A stretch of 20,384 nt of DNA. Source: WS-11 sp964405235 (GTDB taxonomy: Bacteria; Eisenbacteria; RBG-16-71-46). The notes under the pieces are model-generated. The model ran no database searches. It had not been told where the DNA came from and saw only the letters and a list, made by a program, of their open reading frames with translations. Position numbers and translations under genes: made by a program. Where the stretch lies: positions 1 to 20,384 of the forward strand of contig CAYONG010000213.1 of the NCBI GenBank assembly GCA_964405235.1. The letters run 5' to 3'. This document shows positions 1-8,091 of this stretch, in pieces; positions within the stretch are counted from its first letter, which is position 1, and each line of letters begins with the position of its first letter.

Positions 1-1650
1 CTCAGGCATGACCTCGAGGCCGTCGGGCACCGGTTCCGCACCCGCTCGGATACCGAGGCCATCCTGCGCGGATTCGTCGAGTGGCAGGACGACCTCTGGC
101 CGCGGCTCGAGGCCATGTTCGCGGTGGCGATCTGGGATCGCGCGACCCGCACGCTGCGCCTGGCCCGCGATCCGCTCGGCGTCAAGCCGCTCTACTACAC
201 CGCGCAATCGGGCGGGCTCGCGTTCGGCTCCGAGTTAAAGTCGTTGGTCCCGGTCCCGGGCCTCGCCTTCACCCCGCGCGCCGCCTCGATCGACGCGTTC
301 TTCGCGTTCGGTCACACTCTGGCGCCGCACTCGATCTATGACGAGGTGATGAAACTGCCGGCCGGGAGCGTGCTCACGCTCGGCCCCGAAGGAGCGCCAC
401 GCATCGAGCGGTTCTGGCGGCTCGCCTACCGTCCCGCTCCCGCCGCCAGCGAGGCCGAGTGGATCGAGCGCTTCCGCGAGACGTTCAGCGCCACGATCCA
501 GCGCCACCTGATCGCCGACGTGCCACTCGGGGCGTTCCTTTCGGGGGGCGTCGATTCCGCCGCCGTCGTGGCGGCGATGAGCCGCGCCGGTGGCGAGCCG
601 GTGCGCACGTTCACCATCGGTTTCGACGATCCGCGCTACGACGAATCGGCGCACGCCGCGCGGGTCGCGGAGCATCTCGGCTGCCGCCACACGCAGCGCC
701 GGGTCGAGATCGAGGAGGCGGCGTCCATCCTGCCGGGGCTCGCGCGTTGCTACGACGAGCCGTTCGCCGACCCCTCGGCCATCCCGACCTGGTACGTCTC
801 GCGGCTCGCGCGCGAGCAGGTGACGGTGGCGCTCTCGGGCGACGGCGGCGATGAGCTGTTCGCGGGCTACGAGCGCCACCTGAACGAGCGGATGGTCGAG
901 CGGTTCGCTCACTGGCCGCGCCCGCTGCGCGCGCTCACTGGCGCCGTGCGGGCGCTGCCGCCGCTCCCCTTCGCGCGCTGGAACTACCTGCGCCAGCGGC
1001 TGCGCAAGGTGCAGGGCGACGCGCTGCTGCCCGACACGTTCCAGCGCTTCTTCTCCAAGTATCAGATCGCCCCGCGCGACGTGCGTGCGCGCCTCTACCA
1101 CCCGGAGTTCACCGCTCGGCTCGACCATGGGGACGAGCTGGCACGGCTGGCGGCGGAGTACTTCCCGAGGCCGGTCTCGCGCGATCCGGTCGAGAATCTG
1201 CTCTACGCCGACACGGTCGTACGGCTGCCCGACGACATGCTCACCAAAGTGGACCGCGCCAGCATGGCCCATTCGCTCGAGGTGCGGGTCCCCTTCCTTG
1301 CGCACACGTTCGTGGACTGGGCCGCGACCGTGCCGGTGGACCTGAAGCTCCGGGGGGTGACGGGCAAATACCTGGTGCGCCGCGCGGTCGCCGACTGGCT
1401 GCCGCCCGGCGCCCTCGAGCGGCCCAAGCAGGGATTCGCCATCCCGCTAAGCGGCTGGGTGCGCGGCGACCTCGGCCGCTACGCCGAGTCGGTGTGGCGC
1501 GACTCGGGCTCGCAGGAAGCGGGCGTGCTGGATGCGCGCGCGGTCGCGGACCTGTTCGCCGAGCATCGGGACGGCCGCGCCGACCGCTCGCAGATGCTCT
1601 ACGCGCTGGCAATGTTCGCCCTCTGGTGGGTCGGGCGGCCCGGGCGGTAG
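1..1650 (+). CDS. asnB: Asparagine synthase (glutamine-hydrolysing), 5' end cut off by window
   Basis: Class II amidotransferase/asparagine synthetase: glutamine supplies ammonia, and aspartate is activated with ATP and amidated in the cytoplasm. Frame 1 is open from base 1; the first visible residues (HRFRTRSDTEAIL) and the block DPLGVKPLYY belong to the end of the N-terminal glutaminase domain, so roughly 85 residues including the catalytic Cys2 lie outside. The synthetase domain shows the ATP-binding PP-loop SGGVDS at bases 541-558, then DEPFADPSAIPT and ALSGDGGDELFAGY, and near the C-terminus DRASMAHSLEVRVPFL and KQGFAIPL, all family hallmarks. The TAG stop lies 10 bases from the convergent protease gene. 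Paralogues of this family also sit in polysaccharide or peptide-modification loci; with nothing visible upstream, the exact physiological substrate remains open. Family assignment is very secure. Confidence 0.95.
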   Translation, partial: LRHDLEAVGHRFRTRSDTEAILRGFVEWQDDLWPRLEAMFAVAIWDRATRTLRLARDPLGVKPLYYTAQSGGLAFGSELKSLVPVPGLAFTPRAASIDAFFAFGHTLAPHSIYDEVMKLPAGSVLTLGPEGAPRIERFWRLAYRPAPAASEAEWIERFRETFSATIQRHLIADVPLGAFLSGGVDSAAVVAAMSRAGGEPVRTFTIGFDDPRYDESAHAARVAEHLGCRHTQRRVEIEEAASILPGLARCYDEPFADPSAIPTWYVSRLAREQVTVALSGDGGDELFAGYERHLNERMVERFAHWPRPLRALTGAVRALPPLPFARWNYLRQRLRKVQGDALLPDTFQRFFSKYQIAPRDVRARLYHPEFTARLDHGDELARLAAEYFPRPVSRDPVENLLYADTVVRLPDDMLTKVDRASMAHSLEVRVPFLAHTFVDWAATVPVDLKLRGVTGKYLVRRAVADWLPPGALERPKQGFAIPLSGWVRGDLGRYAESVWRDSGSQEAGVLDARAVADLFAEHRDGRADRSQMLYALAMFALWWVGRPGR

Positions 1651-1660
1651 AGGGCAGGCC

Positions 1661-3067
1661 TCAGGGCGCGGCCGGCGTCCCCTTGAAATAGCGGTTCGCT
1701 TTCCCCTCCTCCCACGGCCGGTACTCGAGTGCAAAGCGCATGCGCGCGAGCAGTGGAGGGTGGGTGTAGAGGAACAGCCTCACGAACGCCGAGGGCTCCG
1801 GGTTCGACCGGTTCTGCGAGCCCAGCTTGAGGAAGGCGCGTGCACCGGCATCGTTGTCGCGCGTCACTTCGACCGCGAACACGTCGGACTCGTGCTCGAT
1901 CGCGCGCGAGAACCCGTTGACTGCCGGCTGCGTTACCAGCGCGAGCAGGCCGACGACTGCCGCCAGCAGTGGCATCGCGGCGACGTCGCCCAGATCGTCG
2001 AACCCCCAGAGCGCGCCAAACTGCGCCACCGCCCAGCCGGCGATCCGCGAGACCAGGAAGAAGAAGAGGAAACTCAGCACCGAGAACACGCCGATCCCCT
2101 TCCAGATGTGGCCCAGCTTGTAGTGCCCCATCTCGTGGCCCATCACGAACAGGATCTCGTCCTGCTCCATGCCATCCAGCATCGTGTCCCACAGCACGAT
2201 CCGCTGCGAGGGTCCGAAGCCGCTCACGTAGGCGTTGAACTTGCGGGTCTGGGCGCTCTTGTTCACCTCGAACACGTTGCGCCCGGGGATCCCCGCGCGC
2301 GCGGCCAGATCGAGGATCCGCACCTTGAGCTGCTGATCCCGCAGCGGGGTGAACGTGTTGTAGAGCGGGTCGATGACCAGCGGCTGAAGGAGCGTGCCGG
2401 CCAGGATCAGCGGCAGCGTGCCGGCGGCGACCGGCAGCCACCAGTGACGCGGCCAGCGTTGCATCGTGCGCCAGGCGAGCCAGAGGATAGGGATCAGGCC
2501 GAATGTGGCCACGCCGACCACCGCGTCCTTGCCCTGTTCGCCGAGCCAGGAGCCGAGGCTCTGGGTGGAGAGTCCGTACTGGTGCTCGAGCGCGTAGCCC
2601 CGGTAGCAGGCGAGCGGGAATCCGAGGACGAAGTCGGCCAGCGTGTAGAGCGCGAGGAACACCAGCACGCGCACGTAGAGCCGGCGCCCGAGTCCGTGGG
2701 CGATGTTGCGCAACGCCGCCGCCAGCCCCGAGAACAGGATGACGAGCACGATGATGAGATCGTAGAGCGGGCTGAAGATCGCGAGCACCGTGCGTGTGCC
2801 CGAATAGGCGCGGTTCTCAGGGGTAAACCCGGCGCGCACCTCGGCGACGTAGTCCCGCCGCGCGGCGGCCAGCGCCGCGGTGATGGAGTCGGCGGCCGCC
2901 GAGTCGGGCCATGCGGCGGGGATGGAGCCGGGGATGAGCGAATCGGGCAAGCCGACGAAATTCGCAGACGGCGCCGCGTGCTGGGCGGTGGCGACCCCCA
3001 CGAGCGGCAGGAGCATGACGAGGGCGAGCGCGGCGGCGAGCCGGTGCGGACCGAGGGGCCGGAGCAT
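1661..3067 (-). CDS. M48 family (Ste24/CAAX prenyl protease 1-like) membrane metalloprotease
   Basis: Zinc metalloprotease of peptidase family M48A, 468 residues, embedded in the inner membrane; in bacteria the substrates of these Ste24-like enzymes are mostly unknown. The zinc site is visible: HEMGH at residues 311-315 and the third ligand region EHESD at 391-395. Hydrophobic stretches (LYDLIIVLVILFSGLAAAL, VLVFLALYTLADFVLGF, FGLIPILWLAW and a segment after the HExxH) match the multi-spanning family fold. I chose ATG 3067 over the open frame reaching 3256 because GGAG lies 8 bases before it and it begins a hydrophobic signal or first membrane segment (AAALALVMLLPLVGVA). The stretch after it (about 30-90) is a periplasmic-looking extension. 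It lies 74 bases downstream of the propeller lipoprotein gene on the same strand and may be cotranscribed, but a possible own promoter is present. Confidence 0.9.
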   Translation of the reverse strand: MLRPLGPHRLAAALALVMLLPLVGVATAQHAAPSANFVGLPDSLIPGSIPAAWPDSAAADSITAALAAARRDYVAEVRAGFTPENRAYSGTRTVLAIFSPLYDLIIVLVILFSGLAAALRNIAHGLGRRLYVRVLVFLALYTLADFVLGFPLACYRGYALEHQYGLSTQSLGSWLGEQGKDAVVGVATFGLIPILWLAWRTMQRWPRHWWLPVAAGTLPLILAGTLLQPLVIDPLYNTFTPLRDQQLKVRILDLAARAGIPGRNVFEVNKSAQTRKFNAYVSGFGPSQRIVLWDTMLDGMEQDEILFVMGHEMGHYKLGHIWKGIGVFSVLSFLFFFLVSRIAGWAVAQFGALWGFDDLGDVAAMPLLAAVVGLLALVTQPAVNGFSRAIEHESDVFAVEVTRDNDAGARAFLKLGSQNRSNPEPSAFVRLFLYTHPPLLARMRFALEYRPWEEGKANRYFKGTPAAP

Positions 3068-3115
3068 GCGCGTTCTCCGAGGGTTCAACGGCCGGACGGA
3101 TCCCGAACGCGCGCA

Positions 3116-3121
3116 AGCATA
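3116..3121 (-). promoter_or_regulatory. Possible -10 element for the M48 protease gene
   Basis: On the minus strand the 74-base gap between the lipoprotein stop and the protease start holds GCTATGCT, a GCTAnnnT pattern that recurs upstream of other genes here. It lies about 49 bases before the ATG, which would give a leader of about 40 nt containing the GGAG. No convincing -35 is visible, so this is a weak call. Confidence 0.25.
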
Positions 3122-3141
3122 GCGCCCGCCGCCGCTCGCCG

Positions 3142-4251
3142 CTACCTGAACGCGATCTGGCTGGGGGGCAGCCCGGTCCCGAGCGGCCCGGCGAGCAACG
3201 TATCCGCTCCCGCCCGGTAGATGCGCACCCCCGGCGTGGTGAATCCGTTGTCGCACACGTACAGCTCGCCCAGCGCGTTGATCTCACAGTCGGGAAGGTT
3301 GAAACCACCCGGCGCGTAGACGGTGTCGATCGCGGCGCCGGCCGTGGGGTTCCAGCTCACCAGCAGGTTGTTGAACGACGCGTCGCTCACGATCGCGTAC
3401 GAGTGCATCGCTCCGTTCCAAACCACATCCAGCACGTCGCCCCCGAGCGCGGCCTCGGTGATCGCGTATCCGAGGCTCCTCCGGGTCACGGCGTCGATCC
3501 GCTCGATCCCACCGTCGGCGACTCCGTAGGCGCCCGCGCAACCGATGAGAAGCTCCTGGGCGACCGGGTCGTAGACGAAATCGGTGAACGGATTGCGGCC
3601 GGTGAGCGTGATGCCCTGGATGCCGGGATTGATGAGTTCCTGGTCCACCACCTGGTCGGTCCGGGTGTCGATCACGACCACGACGCTCGGATTGACGGCG
3701 AGGAAGTTGGTCAGCCGCTGGCAGGCGACGAACAGCCACGGCCCGACCAGCGCCATGCGCGACATCTCGGGCAGGCCGTCGGAGTCGGCGAACCCCGCGA
3801 GCGAGATCGTCCCGCGCCCGGCGCCGGTGCGCGGGTCCACCACCAGCAGGTCGGTGGAGCCGTAGCGCGAGATGTAGGCCTTGACCGGCGAGACGAAGGC
3901 GATGTCCTGCGGGTTCGATCCGTTGCCGGTCGAGAACTGGCGGCGTGTCGTGTAGCCGTTGACCGGGTCGATGACCTGGATATTGTCCTGGCCGAAGCGG
4001 TTGATGACGTAGATCAGCCCGCCGTAGACGCGGAGCGTGGCATCCGAGTGGACCGAAGCGACGTTGGGCGCCACCTGCCGGGTGGCGACGTCGATCACGC
4101 TCAGGCCGCCGGTCGAGAAATCGGTGGTGAGGACATAGGCGGTGTTGTCCCCGAGGTTGATCGGGCCGGTGATGGTGTTGGACGACGAGCAGCCTGCGTT
4201 CATCGCGGCGATGACGAGCGCCACGAGGGCGAAGCGGAAGTGTGAGCGCAT
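3142..4251 (-). CDS. Beta-propeller surface lipoprotein, BtuG-like (YncE/DUF5074 type)
   Basis: Predicted lipoprotein of 369 residues. A short basic N-terminus and hydrophobic core (RFALVALVIAAMNAG) precede Cys21, a slightly unusual lipobox with Asn at -3. The mature part is built of repeating blades (AYVLTTDFSTGGLSVIDVAT, LIYVINRFGQDNIQVIDP, KAYISRYGSTDLLVVDPRTG, SVVVVIDTRTDQVVDQ), the pattern of YncE-like seven-bladed propellers. Its ATG shares one base with the stop codon of the receptor gene (TGATG), so translation is probably coupled and both genes sit under the cobalamin riboswitch. In Bacteroides, BtuG is a propeller lipoprotein that caps BtuB and binds cobalamin; role by analogy here is capture of corrinoids at the cell surface. 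The fold and lipidation are well supported; the BtuG function is inferred from context. An upstream in-frame ATG at 4305 lies inside the receptor gene and is rejected. Confidence 0.85.
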   Translation of the reverse strand: MRSHFRFALVALVIAAMNAGCSSSNTITGPINLGDNTAYVLTTDFSTGGLSVIDVATRQVAPNVASVHSDATLRVYGGLIYVINRFGQDNIQVIDPVNGYTTRRQFSTGNGSNPQDIAFVSPVKAYISRYGSTDLLVVDPRTGAGRGTISLAGFADSDGLPEMSRMALVGPWLFVACQRLTNFLAVNPSVVVVIDTRTDQVVDQELINPGIQGITLTGRNPFTDFVYDPVAQELLIGCAGAYGVADGGIERIDAVTRRSLGYAITEAALGGDVLDVVWNGAMHSYAIVSDASFNNLLVSWNPTAGAAIDTVYAPGGFNLPDCEINALGELYVCDNGFTTPGVRIYRAGADTLLAGPLGTGLPPSQIAFR

Positions 4252-6284
4252 CAGGGTTCTCCGGGCGAGCGGACGGACGGGGAGGCGCCGAGCCGCAGAT
4301 CGCACGAGGCGAACACGGCCCGGCCGGGCAACGGGAAACCGCCGACGTCGGAGACACGATCATCGCCGAGGTTCTTGCCCTCGACGGTGAATCGCAGCCC
4401 GCCGGCTTCGGGGCCGAACGAGAGCGATGCCCCGGCCAGCAGCCGGTCGGGGACGCGCTGGAGATTGGCGCGGTCCAGGTAGTCCGCACCGATGTAGTGG
4501 AGGTCACCGACCGCGCGGAAGCCGCCGCGGCGCCAGTCGAGGCGCGCGAAGCCCTGGAGGGCAGGCCTGAGCGGCAAGCGCCGCCCATCCCAGTGGGGCA
4601 CCGGGCCTTCGTCCCGCGTGGACATGCGCGTGAGCCCGGCGGTGAGTGCGAACCCCTCCGGGGTCGCGAGGCGCATCGAAAGCTCCTCGCCGCCTATCCG
4701 CGCACGCGAGATGTTCTCGGCGCGCACGCTGCTCTGCGAGTGGCGGATGTAGACGACCAGGTCCTCCGCCCGGGTCTCGAAATGCGCGAGGTCGAGGACG
4801 ACCGCGAGGCCGCGCCCGGGCGACCCCGACCAGGAGAGCCCCAGGTCCGCGTTGCGCACCCGCTCCGGCCTGAGGGCCGGATTGCCGAGCACGCTGCCCT
4901 GGTTCCCGAACAGCTCGATGAAGTCGGGGGCGCGACGGGCCGAGCTGGCATTGGTGCGCAATTCGAGCCGAGCGGGCAGGGTGACGCGCACGCCGAGCTG
5001 CGGGGCGTCGAGCGTGCGGCGCACCTCGCTCGAGCGGGCGAGACCGCCGACCTCGACCCAGTGGATCTGGTCGCGGAGCTGGTCGCGGCGGGCGGCAAGA
5101 TGGAAGACGAGGGCCTCGCCTCGAGGCCGCCACTGGAGGTTTGCACCGCCGCCCGCGGTGAGACGGCGGCTGGGCGGCGGGTCGGGATGGCCGTCGGCGG
5201 CATCGGCCGGTCGCGACCACTCGGCGCGAACCGCACCGCCCGTTGCGAGCGCGAGCCCGTGCGGCAGCTCCCGCCAGTCGAGATCGAGCGCAAGGTCCCC
5301 CCCGCCGTTGCGGTCGTCGGTGTCGTGACGGCCGAGCCCCAGCTCGGAGGCGGGATCGCGGAAGCGCGTGCGCTCGCGTGCGAGCCCGGCCGCGAGCCGC
5401 ACGCTCGGCACCGCGCCTGCGCCGGCCCGGGACGCGTCGAGCCGGCCCAACGCGCGGGTGAACGCGAGGTGGGTGTCCCAGGCCGGCACCGCCCCCAGCC
5501 CCGGCACACCCTGCGCCTTGTGGAACAGGTCCGCGCGCGCGCCGAGCCGCCAGCCGGGGGCCGCCCGCCACACGGCGCTCCCGAGCAGTGAGGTGGAGGC
5601 GAATCGGTTGTTCACGCGCGTGCTCAGGCTGTCGTCGTCGGGGTTGAACGGTGTGCCGTTGTCGTCGGGATAACGGAAGTCGCCGCGCGAGCGCTGGTGG
5701 CCCGCATGGAACAGCCCCGAGAGCGGGCCGCGCCGCCCGCCCGCGCTGCCTCGCGCCTCCCAGGTGCCGAACGCGCCGCGCATGACGCGCCCCGCGCGCA
5801 GCTCGGGCGAGGCGACCGTCACCAGGTTGATGGCGCCGCCCGGCGCGGCCAACCCTAAGCCCAGAGGCGCGCTGCCCCGATAGACCTCGATGCGCTCGAT
5901 CGCCGTGGCCGGAAGGTCGCCGAGGCTGACGACGCCATGCGCGGCCGCGGAGAGCGGCGCGCCGTCGAGGAAGATGGCGACCTGCCCGGGGGGCGCGCCG
6001 CGCAGCGAGACGGTGCTGAACGCGCCGAGCCCGCCGTACTGCTGCACACGCACGCCCGCCGCCTCGCCGAGCAGCTCGGCCAGCGTCTCGAGCGCGCGGC
6101 CCGCGGCCCCCGCCTCGATCTCGGTGACCGATGCGGTCGGCATCCGCCGGCGCGCCTCGCCGCCTTCGCGCGCGCGCTCGACCCGCACCTCGGGGAGCAC
6201 GAGGACGCTGTCGCCAAGGACGGCCGCCGGGGCGGGATCCACCGGTGCGAATAGCAGGAGATGAAACAGTGCGATGACGATCAT
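4251..6284 (-). CDS. btuB: TonB-dependent outer-membrane receptor, BtuB-like cobalamin transporter
   Basis: Outer-membrane receptor of 677 residues that would import corrinoids using TonB energy. After a signal peptide (MIVIALFHLLLFAPVDPAPA) come a possible TonB box near VLVLPEVRVERA, then a plug domain with TLAELLGEAAGVRVQQYGG, VSLRGAPPGQVAIFLDG and IERIEVYRGSAPLGLG...GGAINLVT, followed by a long beta-barrel of alternating strands. Substrate is taken from the regulator: a cobalamin riboswitch lies directly upstream on the same strand. ATG 6284 is preferred because it opens the signal peptide; the open frame up to 6392 would put the start upstream of the terminator-like hairpin, and no strong Shine-Dalgarno is seen for either. 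The C-terminus is unusual: the last barrel strand (VFASCDLRLG) is followed by about ten extra residues instead of ending on an aromatic residue, and the end overlaps the lipoprotein start. Confidence 0.9.
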   Translation of the reverse strand: MIVIALFHLLLFAPVDPAPAAVLGDSVLVLPEVRVERAREGGEARRRMPTASVTEIEAGAAGRALETLAELLGEAAGVRVQQYGGLGAFSTVSLRGAPPGQVAIFLDGAPLSAAAHGVVSLGDLPATAIERIEVYRGSAPLGLGLAAPGGAINLVTVASPELRAGRVMRGAFGTWEARGSAGGRRGPLSGLFHAGHQRSRGDFRYPDDNGTPFNPDDDSLSTRVNNRFASTSLLGSAVWRAAPGWRLGARADLFHKAQGVPGLGAVPAWDTHLAFTRALGRLDASRAGAGAVPSVRLAAGLARERTRFRDPASELGLGRHDTDDRNGGGDLALDLDWRELPHGLALATGGAVRAEWSRPADAADGHPDPPPSRRLTAGGGANLQWRPRGEALVFHLAARRDQLRDQIHWVEVGGLARSSEVRRTLDAPQLGVRVTLPARLELRTNASSARRAPDFIELFGNQGSVLGNPALRPERVRNADLGLSWSGSPGRGLAVVLDLAHFETRAEDLVVYIRHSQSSVRAENISRARIGGEELSMRLATPEGFALTAGLTRMSTRDEGPVPHWDGRRLPLRPALQGFARLDWRRGGFRAVGDLHYIGADYLDRANLQRVPDRLLAGASLSFGPEAGGLRFTVEGKNLGDDRVSDVGGFPLPGRAVFASCDLRLGASPSVRSPGEP

Positions 6285-6310
6285 TGCGTCGCGCGCGCTC
6301 TCGATCGAAA

Positions 6311-6341
6311 CGCCCCGACCCTCAAGAAGAGGGACGGGGCG
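6311..6341 (-). terminator. Terminator-like hairpin, probable riboswitch expression platform
   Basis: Read on the minus strand: CGCCCCG-U-CCCUC, loop UUCUU, GAGGG-U-CGGGGCG, then UUUCG. The stem is 7 plus 5 base pairs around a single U-U mismatch. It sits between the riboswitch 3' end and the receptor start, where a B12-controlled terminator would be expected. The U tract is only three long, so the terminator could be weak. Confidence 0.6.
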
Positions 6342-6402
6342 GGCGGCGCGAGGATGGCCGTCGGCCGACGACGCCCTCTCACGAAGCGTCACGGGCTGCT
6401 GG

Positions 6403-6610
6403 CTTCCGGGCAGGTTTCCTGACTCAGGGCGCTCCGGAGGCCCACGCTCGTCGCGAAGCGTTCGCGTCGTCGCGCGGGCTCCCGGCCGGCGGGCCTCGCC
6501 TTCCCGATCTCGCGATCAGTGGCGTGTGAGGCCCGCGGCGCCCATCACAGTGGCGGGACCGTGGGGGAATCGCACCCCCTTCCCTATCACCCTCGATGGG
6601 CGCCCGGAAG
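6403..6610 (-). ncRNA. Cobalamin (vitamin B12) riboswitch aptamer
   Basis: A classic cobalamin riboswitch on the minus strand, controlling the downstream receptor and lipoprotein. Seen: the B12 box core GGUCCCGCCACUGU (6547-6560), preceded by GAUAGGGAAGGGGGUGCGAU; a second conserved block GCCACUGAUC...GAUCGGGAAGGCG (about 6497-6524); and the 3' signature GUCAGGAAACCUGCC (6409-6423). The ends pair as a perfect 9-bp P1 stem, CUUCCGGGC (6610-6602) with GCCCGGAAG (6411-6403). Binding of adenosyl- or methylcobalamin normally shuts off uptake genes. No comparable alternative reading. Confidence 0.96.
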
Positions 6611-6621
6611 ATGTTGGCGGC

Positions 6622-6650
6622 ACGATGCGCTGTGCGCGGTGGGGAGTCAA
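6622..6650 (-). promoter_or_regulatory. Candidate sigma70-type promoter for the B12 uptake operon
   Basis: On the minus strand TTGACT (6650-6645) lies 17 bases before CATCGT (6627-6622). The -35 matches the consensus at five of six positions, the -10 only at three. Transcription would begin about 6615, a few bases before riboswitch stem P1, which is what a riboswitch promoter should do. Confidence 0.45.
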
Positions 6651-6731
6651 GCGCGTTCCCATCTCGACCGCGCCCGGCGATCGCGATCCGGCGCTGGAGT
6701 CCGATGCTCTCCGGGCATCGCCGGGCGGAGG

Positions 6732-7229
6732 TCATTCAGGCACGTAATGATGCTCCGTGAACCGATGCCAGCCCTTCTTGGTCTTGGATTCGACGACCCA
6801 ATGGAACCCATTGGTGGCATCAGGCCAATACGCCATGCGAGCTCGACCAGCGGGCATGTCAGCCTCGAATCCGATGGCCTCTGGATGAAGATCGGTCACG
6901 TCGGCCTTCGTGCCCCACGAGCGCTTGCCGTCGGATGTGAAGGACCAGAAACCGGGATGCCCGTCGTCGCCCACACCGATCAAGGCGATCTCCTCGTACG
7001 CCTTCCCCATCGAGGCATTGGCCGCTGCGCGCGTGGCGGCGTCGGGGCGAGCCGCAGCACGAAACTCCCAACACGCATCCAATCGAATGTAAGACGCCCG
7101 AAGAACCTCGGAGAACATCCGCCGACAGCGGACGAGCCCCATCGGCGATTGCGCCTGCGCAACCCAGCTACCAAGCAACGGACGCATGAATCCGAGCTTC
7201 CCGCGTCCCGGCTTCCATCGTTTGGCCAA
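6732..7229 (-). CDS. DUF1579-like small protein of unknown function
   Basis: About 165 residues, no signal peptide or membrane segment, presumably cytoplasmic. The layout LLGSWVAQAQSPMGLVRCRR near the start, then RASYIRLDACWEF, GFWSFTSDGKRS and a C-terminal AYWPDATNGFHWVVES resembles the small beta-barrel DUF1579-type proteins (a LxGxW motif, then Trp-rich strands); I recognise the pattern but no activity. Start choice: TTG 7229 has AGGAGG four bases before it and lies 8 bases after the exporter stop, with the Shine-Dalgarno overlapping that TAG; ATG 7187 is the alternative and would remove 14 residues (RWKPGRGKLGF) that look conserved-like. Arranged as an operon with the exporter. G+C is lower than in neighbouring genes. 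Confidence 0.65.
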   Translation of the reverse strand: MAKRWKPGRGKLGFMRPLLGSWVAQAQSPMGLVRCRRMFSEVLRASYIRLDACWEFRAAARPDAATRAAANASMGKAYEEIALIGVGDDGHPGFWSFTSDGKRSWGTKADVTDLHPEAIGFEADMPAGRARMAYWPDATNGFHWVVESKTKKGWHRFTEHHYVPE

Positions 7230-7237
7230 GACCCCTC

Positions 7238-8011
7238 CTATAGCACTCCTGACATCAGCCCCAGAGCAACCACGACGAGCAGCACGGACACCACCACCTG
7301 TATGGCCCTGATGGTGATCTTTGTCAGCAGCCTTGAACCGACATACGCGCCGACGAATGCCGACACCGATGCCGCGACAACAAGCCGCCATTCGACGCCG
7401 TGGTGCTGCCCGGACATCTTCCAGCCATATACCAGCATGCGGGAGATGTCCACCATGACGGCCAGCATCACGCCGGTTGCCACGAATTCTTCTTTGCTCA
7501 ATCTGGCCTTGAGCAGGAACATGCTTCTGAACGCACCTTGATGGCCAGACAGGCCGCCAAAAAAACCACTGACGATACCGCCAAATGGAAGGTAATTCTT
7601 GTCCAGTGCGATGGACGCGAACCTGGGCGACAACTCAAGTGCGACGAAGACCAGGATCAACAAACCCACGACCAGCTTCAGGGGCGACACCTGTATGTGA
7701 GTGCCGAATGCAGAGTATCCAAGCACCGGCGGAACGACCGAGAGCCATCCGAGCACCAGGGCGCCCAGCAATGCCGACACAACAGCCGGCACACCGAAGC
7801 TCAAGAGCACGGATCGGTTGGCCTTCTTTCCGAGCAAAGCGACCTTGAACAGGTTGTTTGCCAGATGCACCATGGCCGTAATCGCGATTGCGACTTCGAC
7901 AGGAAAGAAGATCGCGACAACAGGCATGAGCAATGTACCAAGGCCAAACCCCGAAAACAGCGTCAACGCCGAGGCGAATAGTGCCGCTATTGAAACAACA
8001 ACAATTTCCAC
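7238..8011 (-). CDS. TauE/SafE (DUF81) family membrane exporter
   Basis: A 257-residue integral membrane protein with about eight hydrophobic segments and the two-half organisation of the TauE/SafE family: SGFGLGTLLMPVVAIFFP near the start and SGFFGGLSGHQGAFRS in the second half. Characterised members export sulfite, sulfoacetate or other organosulfur anions; the substrate here cannot be told. Start: GTG 8011 has GGAGG four bases before it, the same arrangement as the next gene; a TTG at 8032 in frame would include that Shine-Dalgarno inside the gene and is less likely. The next gene follows after 8 bases, so the two are an operon. Hand counts on several 60-base lines give about 52-60% G+C against about two thirds for adjoining genes, suggesting recent transfer. 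Confidence 0.85.
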   Translation of the reverse strand: MEIVVVSIAALFASALTLFSGFGLGTLLMPVVAIFFPVEVAIAITAMVHLANNLFKVALLGKKANRSVLLSFGVPAVVSALLGALVLGWLSVVPPVLGYSAFGTHIQVSPLKLVVGLLILVFVALELSPRFASIALDKNYLPFGGIVSGFFGGLSGHQGAFRSMFLLKARLSKEEFVATGVMLAVMVDISRMLVYGWKMSGQHHGVEWRLVVAASVSAFVGAYVGSRLLTKITIRAIQVVVSVLLVVVALGLMSGVL

Positions 8012-8047
8012 AATGCCTCCGGATACGTCCAACGCCTCGGCTCAGCA

Positions 8048-8064
8048 ACGGCGCGCGGCGCCGT
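8048..8064 (-). terminator. Short GC hairpin between glycosylase and exporter genes
   Basis: ACGGCGC-GCG-GCGCCGT is a perfect 7-bp inverted repeat with a 3-base loop in the 80-base gap downstream of the glycosylase stop. There is no U tract on either side, so termination is only a suggestion; it may also mark the border of the lower-GC cassette. Confidence 0.3.
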
Positions 8065-8091
8065 CCGTAACAACCGATCGGTAGGCCACAT

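Noticed and set aside
235..1305. Minus-strand open frame over asparagine synthase
   Set aside because: Shadow of a gene with unmistakable PP-loop and synthetase motifs.
1532..3220. Long plus-strand open frame (562 residues) over the M48 protease
   Set aside because: Arg/Glu/Gly/Pro-rich low-information protein without motifs; shadow of the real gene on the other strand, whose zinc motifs are intact.
6670..6731. Terminator after the DUF1579-like gene
   Set aside because: Only a 5-bp GATGC/GCATC hairpin without U tract; read-through into the riboswitch region cannot be excluded, but no terminator is supported.
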